Of a DNA stretch of 64,000 nt, positions 54,647 through 63,599 are shown in pieces (within the stretch, counting starts at the first letter, position 1; each line of letters begins with the position of its first letter). This DNA is from Hyphomicrobiales bacterium (lineage in GTDB: Bacteria > Pseudomonadota > Alphaproteobacteria > Rhizobiales > Rhizobiaceae): assembly GCA_900472925.1 (NCBI GenBank), contig UCJU01000025.1, positions 22,244 through 86,243 of the forward strand, read 5' to 3'. Below the pieces are notes generated by a model, which saw nothing but the letters and a program-made list of their open reading frames with translations, was not told the DNA's origin and did no database searches. Made by a program: the position numbers and the translations under genes.

Positions 54647-55762
54647 CTAACTTACGTTGCCCGTCGCGCTCAGGTTCTTCAGTCCTTCATGAAGTCCACC
54701 CCAGCCATCGATCCATGCTGGCCTGACGCCCAAATGCGTGAGACTTGTTAGGAGTATGTCCTGCGTGAGCGTGTCACTTGGCTTCGGCCGGACCCAGATA
54801 TGCTGCGGATTGGATCGGTCGGAGTTCCCATGCGCGCGATGATAGTCCTTCGCATCCGCCTCCAGGGAACTCATCCATCGACGGATATTGGTATCCGACA
54901 TCGACAGGCCACAGAAAACCATATGTGTCGATTGGCCATAAAAGAGATAGACGCTCTGCGCCCAGGCGGATCGGCCGCTCGAAAGAGCGAGATATTCTTC
55001 CTCAAGGAATACGAGACGATCGCGGCGATCTCGCGTACGGCTACCGATGCGCTCCAAGGGAGCGATCGAGCCGTGGCAATGATAGATCGGGATCTTGTCA
55101 TCGTAGGCGCCACCGGTGCCGTTCACTGCTGTGAAGAGGTAGGGCGGATGGCCGTGCGGCGGCGGACCGCGGTAGTGCTCACGACGCAGGTAAAGGTCTA
55201 TGTAGGTTTCGAGAAAAGTATCTGCGTTGAATGAAAGGACGGCTTGAGGACCGTGTCCCGCCTTGGCGGCTTCGATGAGGAACTGACCGACCGGAAACAG
55301 TGAACATCCCGGGAAGCTGTCTTCAAGGAAGTCGCAGACCTCGATAGCTTTCTTTTTCTCGATCGTTTTCGGGTTGTTCAAAACTGCCGTGAGATAGGAC
55401 TCCAGACCGAGCCCGCGCGCCTTGCTTCTGATCGTGGCATACAGGCATTGCTCAATAGACTCTGTTACATCGGCATTGCTCTTGCCTTTACGCTTAAACT
55501 CGTTTGCGGCCGCCTGTATCAGGCCATCGAGCGACCATCCCAGGCCCAACAGGTGATCAAACGTCTTTTGTGGTATATCTTCGCCGAATGCCTGAGACAT
55601 GAGCTCTTGTGTCAGGCTCTGCCAATCAGGGGCTATTCCTCTTGAAATTCCGGCCCCGAGACAAACCGTGTAGCGGTTTGGCTTGAGATATCCTCTAAAT
55701 TTCGGATCGCAGGCAAGAACGGGCTTCAGGAGGCCCTTGGCAGTGGAAGCGCTGACAGTCAT
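54647..55762 (-). CDS. SIR2-domain protein, probable NAD-consuming defence protein
   Basis: A 371-residue protein from the ATG at 55762 (MTVSASTAKG); an upstream in-frame ATG would add 71 residues without domain character. It has the SIR2-like motifs: CLGAGISRGIAPDWQSL (near 34-50), LSFNADTFLE, the catalytic-like HCHGS and FCGLSMSDTNI. Defence SIR2 proteins deplete NAD+ to abort infection. It runs in the same direction as, and 186 bases upstream of, the acyl carrier-like gene. Confidence 0.85.
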   Translation of the reverse strand: MTVSASTAKGLLKPVLACDPKFRGYLKPNRYTVCLGAGISRGIAPDWQSLTQELMSQAFGEDIPQKTFDHLLGLGWSLDGLIQAAANEFKRKGKSNADVTESIEQCLYATIRSKARGLGLESYLTAVLNNPKTIEKKKAIEVCDFLEDSFPGCSLFPVGQFLIEAAKAGHGPQAVLSFNADTFLETYIDLYLRREHYRGPPPHGHPPYLFTAVNGTGGAYDDKIPIYHCHGSIAPLERIGSRTRDRRDRLVFLEEEYLALSSGRSAWAQSVYLFYGQSTHMVFCGLSMSDTNIRRWMSSLEADAKDYHRAHGNSDRSNPQHIWVRPKPSDTLTQDILLTSLTHLGVRPAWIDGWGGLHEGLKNLSATGNVS

Positions 55763-56535
55763 TGATGTTCCAAATAATTGATTTAGAAAACAAATCGTCT
55801 CATAGTTGTGTTTCGTCTCGGTTAACGAGGTCCACCGACATCGCGTGACATGGCGCGAATGCACACGCGGCTCCTGATGGGTCCGGGACCAGCTATGGGT
55901 GCTGACGCGGCATGTGGCCCGAGATGCTAGCGCGGCGGCTGGGCAGGTCTCGGCCCTTTTCACAATCGCTTCCATCGGGAAAGGTCAACGCGTTCTTGAT
56001 ATCATCTCAAGAACGATCCGCAGGGGACCAGGCCGCTTGGCCGCCGTGCGCGGGTCGGTGTTGTGCCAGTGCTTGGCTGTGCCGGATCCAAAAACCAAGC
56101 CTTCTGTCTCCGCAGCAAGCTGCACGGCACGCCCCCACGCCCTCATCGACTTTTTCGAACTGTAAAAGACATTCAGGTAGTGCAGGTGATCGTCGACGGT
56201 CGATTCCACTCTCACGAAGAGCAAGCCAGGAGTCGAGGCTGCAGCTACGGCTCGCAATCACTTCTCGTTCGCGGCCTTCCTATCCATCACAAAGGAAATT
56301 ATCATGGATATCAGCGTGATGAGCTCACTAGAGATTTGCAGGTCGTAAGTTCGCATCCCATCAAGGCGAATATGTCCCGTTAGCTACAGTTCGACGCATT
56401 CGCATCGGTAGCCATTTGGGTTTCGAAGGCAGTGACAACGGCGAGGCGGAAGCAATGAACGTCAAAACGCCTCGTTGCAGCCGTCGTAGATTTGTTGCAA
56501 TTGTTCGTGCGCACATGTTTGGAGGTGTACCCGTC
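55763..56535. other. Gap of about 770 bp without a convincing gene
   Basis: This stretch holds no recognised gene on either strand. The best candidate is a minus-strand frame at 55985-56257 (described separately). A tRNA-like TTC motif near 56350 does not form a T stem. It separates the defence island from the conjugation segment. Confidence 0.6.
55985..56257 (-). CDS. Possible small protein (weak)
   Basis: A 90-residue frame with a protein-like composition (HYLNVFYSSKKSMRAWGRAV, EGLVFGSGTAKHWHN). It could be a short native gene or the remnant of a longer one. No motif, no clear ribosome-binding site. Confidence 0.25.
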   Translation of the reverse strand: MRAVAAASTPGLLFVRVESTVDDHLHYLNVFYSSKKSMRAWGRAVQLAAETEGLVFGSGTAKHWHNTDPRTAAKRPGPLRIVLEMISRTR

Positions 56536-56931
56536 ATGGCAAAGTCAGCCACTGCCATCAATGTTCATGTTGGCTCGCGCATCCGCATGCGCCGCACCAT
56601 GCTTGGCCTGAGCCAGGGGGCGCTTGGTGATGGTCTCGGGATTACGTTTCAGCAGATCCAGAAATACCAAAAGGGCATAAACCGGGTGGGTGCAGGTCGG
56701 CTGCAACGAATTTCCTCATTTTTGAATTTGCCCATTTCTTTCTGTTTCGAGGGTGAACAGAACACAGCTTCCCAAAAGTGTTCAATGCTGACAACCATCG
56801 TAAATTCGAACGAGAACATGGATTTAGTCAAGGCATTTATTGCGATTGAGGACGCGGTGTTCGCCGACGGATCTTGGATCGGAGGGCAGAGTGCTAGATG
56901 TCGAACATCGACCGGCACGATCCCACGATAG
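56536..56931 (+). pseudogene. XRE regulator with frameshifted C terminus
   Basis: The ATG at 56536 has GGAGGTG nine bases upstream. The first 85 residues are a normal rhizobial XRE regulator (IRMRRTMLGLSQGALGDGLGITFQQIQKYQKGINRVGAGRLQRIS). From about base 56855 the frame reads an uncharacteristic tail (FADGSWIGGQSARCR), while the -1 frame gives VRRRILDRR, the usual ending of this family. That indicates an indel and a damaged 3' end. The DNA-binding part may still work. Confidence 0.6.
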
Positions 56932-57015
56932 CTGATGCTAGCCCAGTATGAACTAGGGTGATGGTAAGATCGGCGTTTTTTTTATAATAGTTTGGTTCAA
57001 ATAGTTCTGGAAGCG

Positions 57016-57375
57016 ATGCCCTTTTTTCTTGTCACGCACACATCCCTTGTGGAAGCCGATAACGAGGCGGCTGCCGCCCAAAGCGCAGTCGATAAACTCA
57101 GATCCGGTTGCCCGGTGTCTGTGGCGGTCAAGTGTGATGAGGTGACCTCCAAAGTTGTTGCCATTCCAGCAATGCCGCCTGCCGCAGTTTCAGACGCCAC
57201 CACCGCAGCAACGATGACCGATGTGATGTCACCAGCCGTTATGATGGAGACCGATGCATCGGCTGACGAAACGTTCACCGTGATGGCGTCACACAAGCCT
57301 GGACGTTTGCTGACACTGTGGCAGGTTATGGCACTCAGCATCGTCGCGGCCATTGCAATCTGGGTTTTGGTCTAG
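57016..57375 (+). CDS. Small conserved membrane protein
   Basis: A 119-residue protein from the ATG at 57016 (MPFFLVTHTSLVEADNEAAAAQ), a start I have seen in small rhizobial proteins near traA genes. A single C-terminal transmembrane helix (LLTLWQVMALSIVAAIAIWVLV) anchors it. Function unknown. Confidence 0.7.
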   Translation: MPFFLVTHTSLVEADNEAAAAQSAVDKLRSGCPVSVAVKCDEVTSKVVAIPAMPPAAVSDATTAATMTDVMSPAVMMETDASADETFTVMASHKPGRLLTLWQVMALSIVAAIAIWVLV

Positions 57376-57431
57376 CCTACCATCGATGGATGGATTTTCG
57401 GGATGATTCAAAGCGCCTTCAGGTGGTAAAG

Positions 57432-60400
57432 TTACATCCTCAATCCCAGGCTTTTCGTCAAAGCCTGTTTGATCTCGTGCTTTTGGGTGAGCTCAGCTCT
57501 TTGGACCCGCTCAACGATACGGGCAATGTGTTTGATCTGATCGAGTGTGTTGGCGATCTCTTTCCCCATTCGTAATGGATCGGGTTTTACCCGCCGCATG
57601 TCTGCGCTGCCAAATCGCTGTTCGAGGGCGCTGGCGATTGTCTGTGCCTCGGTGATGGCCTGCTTTCCTTCATGCGTGGAGGCGAGTTGCGTCAGGAATG
57701 TCTGCCTGTCTTCAAGGGCCAGGCTGTCAAACTGTTGAAGTAGGGCTTGGCTGCGGTTTGTAAGGCCGGGGACTTCGACGATGTCCTGGCGCTCACGTTT
57801 CCAGGTTTCTGACTTGCGCTCTGCCTCCAGGCGACGCTGCCAGGTTTTGGCAGCGGACAGGACGTGGTTGCCAAGGGCCTGAGTGTAATGGCGGGCAAGC
57901 TTGCGCTCTTTGTTTTCGCCGAACAGCCCAACTGTACCGCGCAGGGATCCGAACTGCTCGGGGGTCTCGATGAGCGATCTGACCAGAACGTGGCCCTCAA
58001 TGCCCTTGTCGACGATGGCGGCACTGAGCCTGGCTGCTGCCTGTTCAGGATCGAGATAGACCTCACGACCGACGGAGCGGAGAGCCTGCATGTCTTTGAC
58101 GAGATTTGGCAGGGCCTTTTCACGGGCGATGTCTTCGACAGTGCGATCGTAGAAACGAACGGCGGGAATGAGGGGGGCAGGAATGTCTGCGAGGGCAACG
58201 AGACGCGCGCCCTGAGGGGCCATAACGTGCTCAAAACCGTGCGCGGCTTCGACGGCGTTGAGAGCAGGACCAACCAGATCGTAAACCGGTTCCTCGTCAG
58301 CCTGCCTGCGATCGTGTGGCTGATACTGCTCCTGGCCCACCGGTTGCCCGGCGGAGTGCTGGACGTCATGCGCAACGATTGCCGGGATTTGAAGTTTTAT
58401 CTCATCTGTGTCGTTCACCTTTAATGTCAGACCACGTCGCTCGGCAAAGAGGTTTGTGTAATCGAGCGTCGTTTCCTTGGCGCCGGACCGGCTCATGCTG
58501 GCCACCATCTCATTCATGTCGCCGAGGTCATCGCGACCAGCATAAAGGGTTGCCTGATGGCGATGGCGCGTCATGGCGACATAGGTGAGATGGCGATCCA
58601 TGGTGGAGGATGCCATGACGAAGGCGCGGTCAACAGTGGCCCCTTGAGCCTTGTGAATGGTGGTGGCGTAACCATGATCAAAACTTTGGTAATCTTTGAC
58701 GGGTAGGGAAAGAACACGGGCATTGTTTTGTCCGCTGGCAGCTCCGTCGAGCCGCATTTGTATTGCGTTCGGCTCGACGGCCTCCACCGTCCCCAGCATC
58801 CCATTCTTGACGCCGAGATCGCGATTGTTTTCCAGAAGAAGGATGCGATCGCCGCGCGCGAAGGGCCGCTTGCCGTTGACGGTCTGGTAGACGATTTCGC
58901 GATCGGTCTGACGGTTGTGATCAGCTTGTAAGGCACCAGCTGTGACTGCGTGTCGTTCCTCTGTTGTTTGACCATCGCCGATCGTTTTGACGGGGCCATT
59001 CTGGAGTGCCTGACGATCGCTTTTCGCAGGCAGCCCCTGCACCTGCAGTGCTTGACGGATCCCGTCATTGATGGCGCGAACATCGACGCGACGATGGGCC
59101 AGGGCAATGCGGGACGCGGATGGATGTTGGTTAAGATCGGCAAGATAGTCAGCCACGAGTTTTTCTTGAGCCTGGTTGCGGTCATCGGCAAACTGGACTT
59201 GGCCCTGTTCAGCGTAAGCGACCAATCCATCATCGGTGCGGTGGGTGGCAAAGGCGATTGACGCCTGTCGCTGCCAGTCCTGTGTCTGGCGACGGATTTC
59301 GGAAAGCTCGACCGATCCGATGCGCTCGGCAATGGCACGGAAAGGCGAGCCCGCACCGATCGCCTGAAGCTGCTCGTGATCACCGACGAGAACAAGCTTG
59401 GCACCCTGGGCTTCGACCTCCTTGACGATCCGTGCAAGCTGTCGACTTCCCACCATGCCAGCCTCGTCGATAACAAAGATATCGCCGCGTTGAAGCTCAC
59501 CTTTGCCTTGGTTCCAACCATACTCCCATGAGGCCAAAGTGCGTGCGGCGATGCCGGATGACGACGTCAATCCTTCCGCTGCCTTTCCGGCAAGCGCTGC
59601 CCCGTGGACCGTAAAACCTTGGCGCTCCCAGGCGCCGCGGGCTGCCGCCAGCATGGTGGATTTGCCAGCACCGGCAAAGCCAATGACGGCGGCGATCTGC
59701 TGGGGGGATGTGATGTGGCGCACGGCCGCACGCTGCTCGTGGCTGAGACCAGAAGCGGGCAGGAGCGCGTCCTGACGATCGAGCGCATGATCGACATGGT
59801 CTGCTCTCACGCCGTGACTTTTTCTGCCTGCCATCCGCAGGGCACTGGCCGCCATGGAATGCTCGATCCCGATCATCTCGCGGGTTGAGTAGCGCGCCAC
59901 GTCGTCGTGTCGTTCAGGCTGCAACTCGACCAGTTGCCGTGACGCCATGACGGCGGCAAGCGCACGTTGGAAGCTGTCATTGTCATTGATACAGCGATGC
60001 AGGGTTCGGGCGACATCATGACGGGTGAACACGCTCTTCTCGTCGGTGATGAGGCGCAGGACCTCGTCCGGTTTGCGGCGGATCAGTTCGGCGTTTCGCC
60101 GTGCCGCATCCTCCTCCAGCCGGGCACGCGACACATGCAGCCCGCGCCGCATCATCTGGCTGGCATGCACCCCCATATGTTCGGTCGGTTCGATCGACAG
60201 GCCACGCGTCAGGTGCGAGCGATGATCGACGCGCACATCAAGACCTGCGCGCATCAGATGGCGGTTGGCATGCTCTGCAAAGGTTTGGCGGATATCGCGC
60301 ATCTGCCGGTGAGAGGTGGGTAGATCATGGGCGAGTAGCCATTTGTTCTCGCGCTCGATCAGCGTTTTGTCGCCAAGGCCATCCGACGTCACCACCCGCG

Positions 60401-60839
60401 TTGTCATCATCACATGGGCATGGATATTGCGGGTATCGCTTTTGCCCTGGGGCACGTGGATGGCGAAGTCGACGGCGGCACCATGACGGTTGGCGAGATC
60501 CAGGGCAAAGGCGCGCGTCAGCGACAGACGCTCCTGTTCATTCAACTCATGGGGAAGGGCAATCTCGAACTCGCGGGCAACACGCGCATCGCAGCGTTTC
60601 TCGGCAGCTTCCGCCGCATTCCAAAGCGTCGAGCGATCGCGTGCCCAGTCGGCATCGATGCCATCGGGAAGCACGATTTCGCAATGATCAACACCCTGCT
60701 TGGCGGTAAAGTCATGAACGAGACCATCGCGTTCATTCACCAGCACACTTGCGGTGCGATAGGCAATGGCAGCCACGGCACTGCGGCCACCTGATCTTGA
60801 GACCGGCTTGCTGCTGAGATGGTAAATCGCCACCGGCAT
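57432..60839 (-). CDS. traA: Ti-type conjugative relaxase/helicase TraA
   Basis: A 1135-residue protein from the ATG at 60839 (MPVAIYHLSSKPVSRSGGRSA), the usual TraA start; about 115 upstream in-frame residues lack protein character. An N-terminal MobA/MobL relaxase domain (HUH-like HAHVMMTTRVV, Tyr near AIAYRTA) is followed by a RecD/TrwC-like helicase with Walker A GFAGAGKSTML, VIDEAGMVG, and later UvrD-like motifs (YATTIHKAQGATVD, YVAMTRHRHQATLY). It nicks oriT and unwinds DNA for transfer. The gene is full length and looks intact. Confidence 0.92.
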   Translation of the reverse strand: MPVAIYHLSSKPVSRSGGRSAVAAIAYRTASVLVNERDGLVHDFTAKQGVDHCEIVLPDGIDADWARDRSTLWNAAEAAEKRCDARVAREFEIALPHELNEQERLSLTRAFALDLANRHGAAVDFAIHVPQGKSDTRNIHAHVMMTTRVVTSDGLGDKTLIERENKWLLAHDLPTSHRQMRDIRQTFAEHANRHLMRAGLDVRVDHRSHLTRGLSIEPTEHMGVHASQMMRRGLHVSRARLEEDAARRNAELIRRKPDEVLRLITDEKSVFTRHDVARTLHRCINDNDSFQRALAAVMASRQLVELQPERHDDVARYSTREMIGIEHSMAASALRMAGRKSHGVRADHVDHALDRQDALLPASGLSHEQRAAVRHITSPQQIAAVIGFAGAGKSTMLAAARGAWERQGFTVHGAALAGKAAEGLTSSSGIAARTLASWEYGWNQGKGELQRGDIFVIDEAGMVGSRQLARIVKEVEAQGAKLVLVGDHEQLQAIGAGSPFRAIAERIGSVELSEIRRQTQDWQRQASIAFATHRTDDGLVAYAEQGQVQFADDRNQAQEKLVADYLADLNQHPSASRIALAHRRVDVRAINDGIRQALQVQGLPAKSDRQALQNGPVKTIGDGQTTEERHAVTAGALQADHNRQTDREIVYQTVNGKRPFARGDRILLLENNRDLGVKNGMLGTVEAVEPNAIQMRLDGAASGQNNARVLSLPVKDYQSFDHGYATTIHKAQGATVDRAFVMASSTMDRHLTYVAMTRHRHQATLYAGRDDLGDMNEMVASMSRSGAKETTLDYTNLFAERRGLTLKVNDTDEIKLQIPAIVAHDVQHSAGQPVGQEQYQPHDRRQADEEPVYDLVGPALNAVEAAHGFEHVMAPQGARLVALADIPAPLIPAVRFYDRTVEDIAREKALPNLVKDMQALRSVGREVYLDPEQAAARLSAAIVDKGIEGHVLVRSLIETPEQFGSLRGTVGLFGENKERKLARHYTQALGNHVLSAAKTWQRRLEAERKSETWKRERQDIVEVPGLTNRSQALLQQFDSLALEDRQTFLTQLASTHEGKQAITEAQTIASALEQRFGSADMRRVKPDPLRMGKEIANTLDQIKHIARIVERVQRAELTQKHEIKQALTKSLGLRM

Positions 60840-61032
60840 CTGTCCTTTCGCGGTCCTGGCAACCGGTTGGGTGAAGAACCCTGCAACTCGTAAGTGCGCC
60901 CTTATCGCTTTTGTTACAGCACGGCTAGCATTCGCAAATCGTGCTGGCGACATGCAGATCTGCACGTTGCGGGACCTGAGAGATTGGAGTTCGAATAGCC
61001 CCAAGGCCAAATCGTCAAAGGAGCACGCCGTC
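60840..61032. other. Candidate origin of transfer (oriT)
   Basis: The gap between divergent traA and traC is where Ti-type plasmids carry oriT. The sequence TAAGTGCGCCCTTA at 60891-60904 resembles the nic core of the RSF1010/Ti-type oriT family (AAGTGCGCCCT). Short inverted elements flank it (CCGGTTGGGTG / ACCCTG). Whether it still functions is unknown. Confidence 0.6.
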
Positions 61033-61389
61033 ATGAGAAAGCCGATCGCGCAACGCATCAAAGAGCTCGAAGAGCGCAAACGCGCCTTGCAATCGCGACT
61101 GGGCAAACAGGAGCGCGCACAGGAAACCCGGCGCAAGATAGTGCTCGGTTCGTTTGTGCTGGAGCGCCTGGCACAAGATGACAATGGTAATACCGGCGGT
61201 CACTGCGACCTGAGGCAATGGCTTGCGGCACAACTCCCGGTGTTTCTCGTAAGCGATGCCGATCGGGCCTTGTTTGCAGATTTGCTCTGCGCCCTCCCGC
61301 GATCGCCTATGCGCGGTGAGAGTGGTGAGGTCGGGCAAGATGAAACGGGAAAGGGCAAGGGCGGTCAATGTCAGGATGTCTTGCCATGA
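61033..61389 (+). CDS. traC: Conjugal transfer protein TraC
   Basis: A 118-residue protein from the ATG at 61033. The opening is MRKPIAQRIKELEERKRALQSR with a coiled coil, then RRKIVLGSFVLERL and RQWLAAQLPVFLVSDADRALFADLL. It is an accessory relaxosome protein in Ti-type systems, normally followed by traD and traG. Here neither follows; the next gene encodes a nucleotidyltransferase-HEPN protein. Confidence 0.85.
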   Translation: MRKPIAQRIKELEERKRALQSRLGKQERAQETRRKIVLGSFVLERLAQDDNGNTGGHCDLRQWLAAQLPVFLVSDADRALFADLLCALPRSPMRGESGEVGQDETGKGKGGQCQDVLP

Positions 61390-61579
61390 CGCTGGTCCAT
61401 GTTGCTACAAGGCGCTTGTTGCGGTGGCCCAGAAACGACAGCGTGAGGCCTTACTTTTGCGTGTAACCGTCGACCCAGCAATTGGGCTATTTGTGGTTTA
61501 AGCCGCAGCGTGTAAGGTCGGTGGATACCACCAGCGTTAACAGCCAATGTCGTTTCAGTCAGTCGATCAGAACTCCTCT

Positions 61580-62515
61580 ATGATGAAATCGTCTCTTGAT
61601 CATATTCCGCCTCGCAAGCAACGCGAACTTGCCCGTGCGCTGGAAATCCTGCACGAGGAATTCGAGGATGCGCTTGGCGAGGGAACAGCCGACTTCAAGA
61701 AGCGCGGGCGCATTCTCAAAATCATCCTGTTCGGCTCTTACGCCCGCGGTACCTTTGTCGACGAGCCACACACGATGAAGGGCTATCGCTCTGACTTTGA
61801 TCTGCTCGTCATCGTCAACAATCGCAAGCTGACAGACTTTGCCGAATATTGGTACAAGGCCGCCGATCGTTTGATCCGGGATAGTTTTATCGAAACGCCG
61901 GCACAGTTCATCGTACACTCGCTGCGCGAGGTGAATACGCAACTGAAGGAAGGCCATTACTTCTTCTCGGATATCCGTAGAGACGGTATCGTTCTTTACG
62001 AACTGGATGATGAGCCATTGGTGGAGCCAAAACCGCTGACCGCAGAGGCACGGCTGCGGGTGGCGCGGGAGCATTATGAAGACCGCTATGAACTGGCACG
62101 GTCGTTCCTCCAGGGCGCTCAAGATTATGAAAGGCGGAAGAATTTCCGCCTAGCAGCATTTATGGTTCACCAGTGTCTGGAGCAAGCGTATTCCTGTGTC
62201 CTCCTCACCCTCACGAACTATGGTCCAGCATCGCACAACATCAAATTCTTACGCTCGCTTGCTGAGGGCCAGGAGATCAGGCTGGTCGAGGCGTTTCCTC
62301 GCGACCGTCACCGTGAACGGGCGTTTTTCAACACGATCAACGAAGCCTATGTCAAAGCTCGGTATTCGAAGCATTTCGAGATCAGCGGGGAGGCGCTTGT
62401 CTGGCTCGGGGAGCGGACCGAGCATCTGCTTGAACGGGTCAAACAGGTTTGCGAGGAGCACCTGACAAAACTCGCAGAGAATGCGAATGAACAAGGGTCT
62501 CAAACGGGTGAATAG
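61580..62515 (+). CDS. Nucleotidyltransferase-HEPN fusion protein (toxin-antitoxin-like)
   Basis: A 311-residue protein; start at 61580 (MMKSSLDH) or an in-frame ATG at 61547. The N-terminal part is a minimal nucleotidyltransferase (GSYARG, then SDFDLLVIV). The C-terminal half is a HEPN domain (HYEDRYELARSFLQGA, then NFRLAAFMVHQCLEQAY). Fused or paired MNT-HEPN modules act as toxin-antitoxin or defence units. It occupies the place where traD-traG would be expected. Confidence 0.82.
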   Translation: MMKSSLDHIPPRKQRELARALEILHEEFEDALGEGTADFKKRGRILKIILFGSYARGTFVDEPHTMKGYRSDFDLLVIVNNRKLTDFAEYWYKAADRLIRDSFIETPAQFIVHSLREVNTQLKEGHYFFSDIRRDGIVLYELDDEPLVEPKPLTAEARLRVAREHYEDRYELARSFLQGAQDYERRKNFRLAAFMVHQCLEQAYSCVLLTLTNYGPASHNIKFLRSLAEGQEIRLVEAFPRDRHRERAFFNTINEAYVKARYSKHFEISGEALVWLGERTEHLLERVKQVCEEHLTKLAENANEQGSQTGE

Positions 62516-62701
62516 TCCTGCTCTTGGCGTCTTGCTCAAGACAGCGACGGGGTGGTTTCTGGGTCCGTTCATGGCCTTGCGACGATAGATCTGCGTTGCC
62601 CCATGATGCTATTGGATCACAGACCAATCGAAACCGCGTCGTTTGGGATTTTTCCCGATGTCTGGACTTGAAAAAACGCAGGCGTGCGGCATTTTCGAGT
62701 G

Positions 62702-63031
62702 ATGAGCCTGACAACGGATTTCATTGGCGAACTTGTTCGAGATGCCAATCGCATGGAGCGTCTTGATGCGTTCCAGAAGCGCCGGATGCTGGAACGCGCA
62801 GTGGCTACGATCGCGGATTTGCGAGAAGCTGTAGGCATCCCGAAAGGCCCTGGCCGTGATATCGTGCTTGATATCCATACAACGGCTCTTTCGGTGGAAC
62901 GGGGCTGGCGCAATGACAGTCAGGTTCGTGATGCGTTCCTTCTCGCTGCTGGTATGATCCGGGACCTGCACATTGTTCTCGATAGCGCGACAAGGGTATC
63001 CATCGTCTCAAACCATGGCGTCTGTTTGTAA
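62702..63031 (+). CDS. Small unknown protein
   Basis: A 109-residue protein from the ATG at 62702 (MSLTTDFIGELVRDANRMERL). It is helical with conserved-looking blocks (RRMLERAVATIADLREAVG, DAFLLAAGMIRDLHIVLDS). It looks like a real short gene but no family is recognised. Confidence 0.55.
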   Translation: MSLTTDFIGELVRDANRMERLDAFQKRRMLERAVATIADLREAVGIPKGPGRDIVLDIHTTALSVERGWRNDSQVRDAFLLAAGMIRDLHIVLDSATRVSIVSNHGVCL

Positions 63032-63046
63032 CGGAGACCGGGAGGC

Positions 63047-63277
63047 CTATCCGTCTGTTGGCTCAAACCGTGTTGTCGTCCCGGGCAACATACCGGTGCG
63101 CAGGACGTTGTTTATCCGCTCCTGCCAATTCGGTTTATTTTCCTGAAAATATGCGCGGACATCACTGTCGATCTTCAAGGAAACCAGTTCTTGGCTGATG
63201 GGATAGCGCGTCTCTCCAGTGTGGATGCCGCGACTTTTGGCGCTGCTACGAATAGAGGCACAGAGTTGCGGTGACAT
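63047..63277 (-). CDS. BrnA-like antitoxin
   Basis: A 76-residue protein with the BrnA ribbon-helix-helix pattern near the C terminus (VSLKIDSDVRAYFQENKPNWQERINNVLRTGM). In BrnT-BrnA systems a toxin gene lies upstream; no BrnT-like gene is visible beside it, so it appears orphaned. It is transcribed towards the small unknown gene. Confidence 0.65.
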   Translation of the reverse strand: MSPQLCASIRSSAKSRGIHTGETRYPISQELVSLKIDSDVRAYFQENKPNWQERINNVLRTGMLPGTTTRFEPTDG

Positions 63278-63357
63278 GTTTCCTGATGTGTGATCCGATG
63301 ATTGTTAAGATGGCGGCGTTGGCGATCAGAGGGCCGACCGTTTACCTCTGTAGGTGA

Positions 63358-63597
63358 TTGGTGGCGGAAGAGCCTCATGGGCCTGTGCAAGCGTTTCAAG
63401 CCATTCGGCCAGACCGGCAGGGACGGTGCGTCATTGCCCACTTCCAGGGCCTAAATCCAAGAAAGTTCACATTGCATTGCGGACGCGATGTTGATTGGCG
63501 TCCAGCGGATGACCCGCAGGCATTGATTAAAGCGGTCTGGCGACAGGGTGATTTTCGATGCCCTGTAATATCGAGCGATTCAGCTGTTCGATTGTGA
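63358..63597 (+). CDS. Possible small protein (weak)
   Basis: A 79-residue frame starting at TTG (63358) with protein-like composition (CVIAHFQGLNPRKFTLHCGRD). Start and reality are uncertain. Confidence 0.25.
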   Translation: MVAEEPHGPVQAFQAIRPDRQGRCVIAHFQGLNPRKFTLHCGRDVDWRPADDPQALIKAVWRQGDFRCPVISSDSAVRL

Positions 63598-63599
63598 GA

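Noticed and set aside
56330..56375. tRNA-like stretch with a TTCG motif
   Set aside because: The flanking bases do not pair into a T stem, and no acceptor or anticodon stem is visible.
57380..57389. CCATCGATGG palindrome resembling half of the repeat at 36522
   Set aside because: Only ten bases and lacking the second arm; a chance ClaI-type palindrome is enough to explain it.
61390..61579. Remnant of traD after traC
   Set aside because: Short translated stretches here do not resemble TraD by eye, so I do not annotate one.
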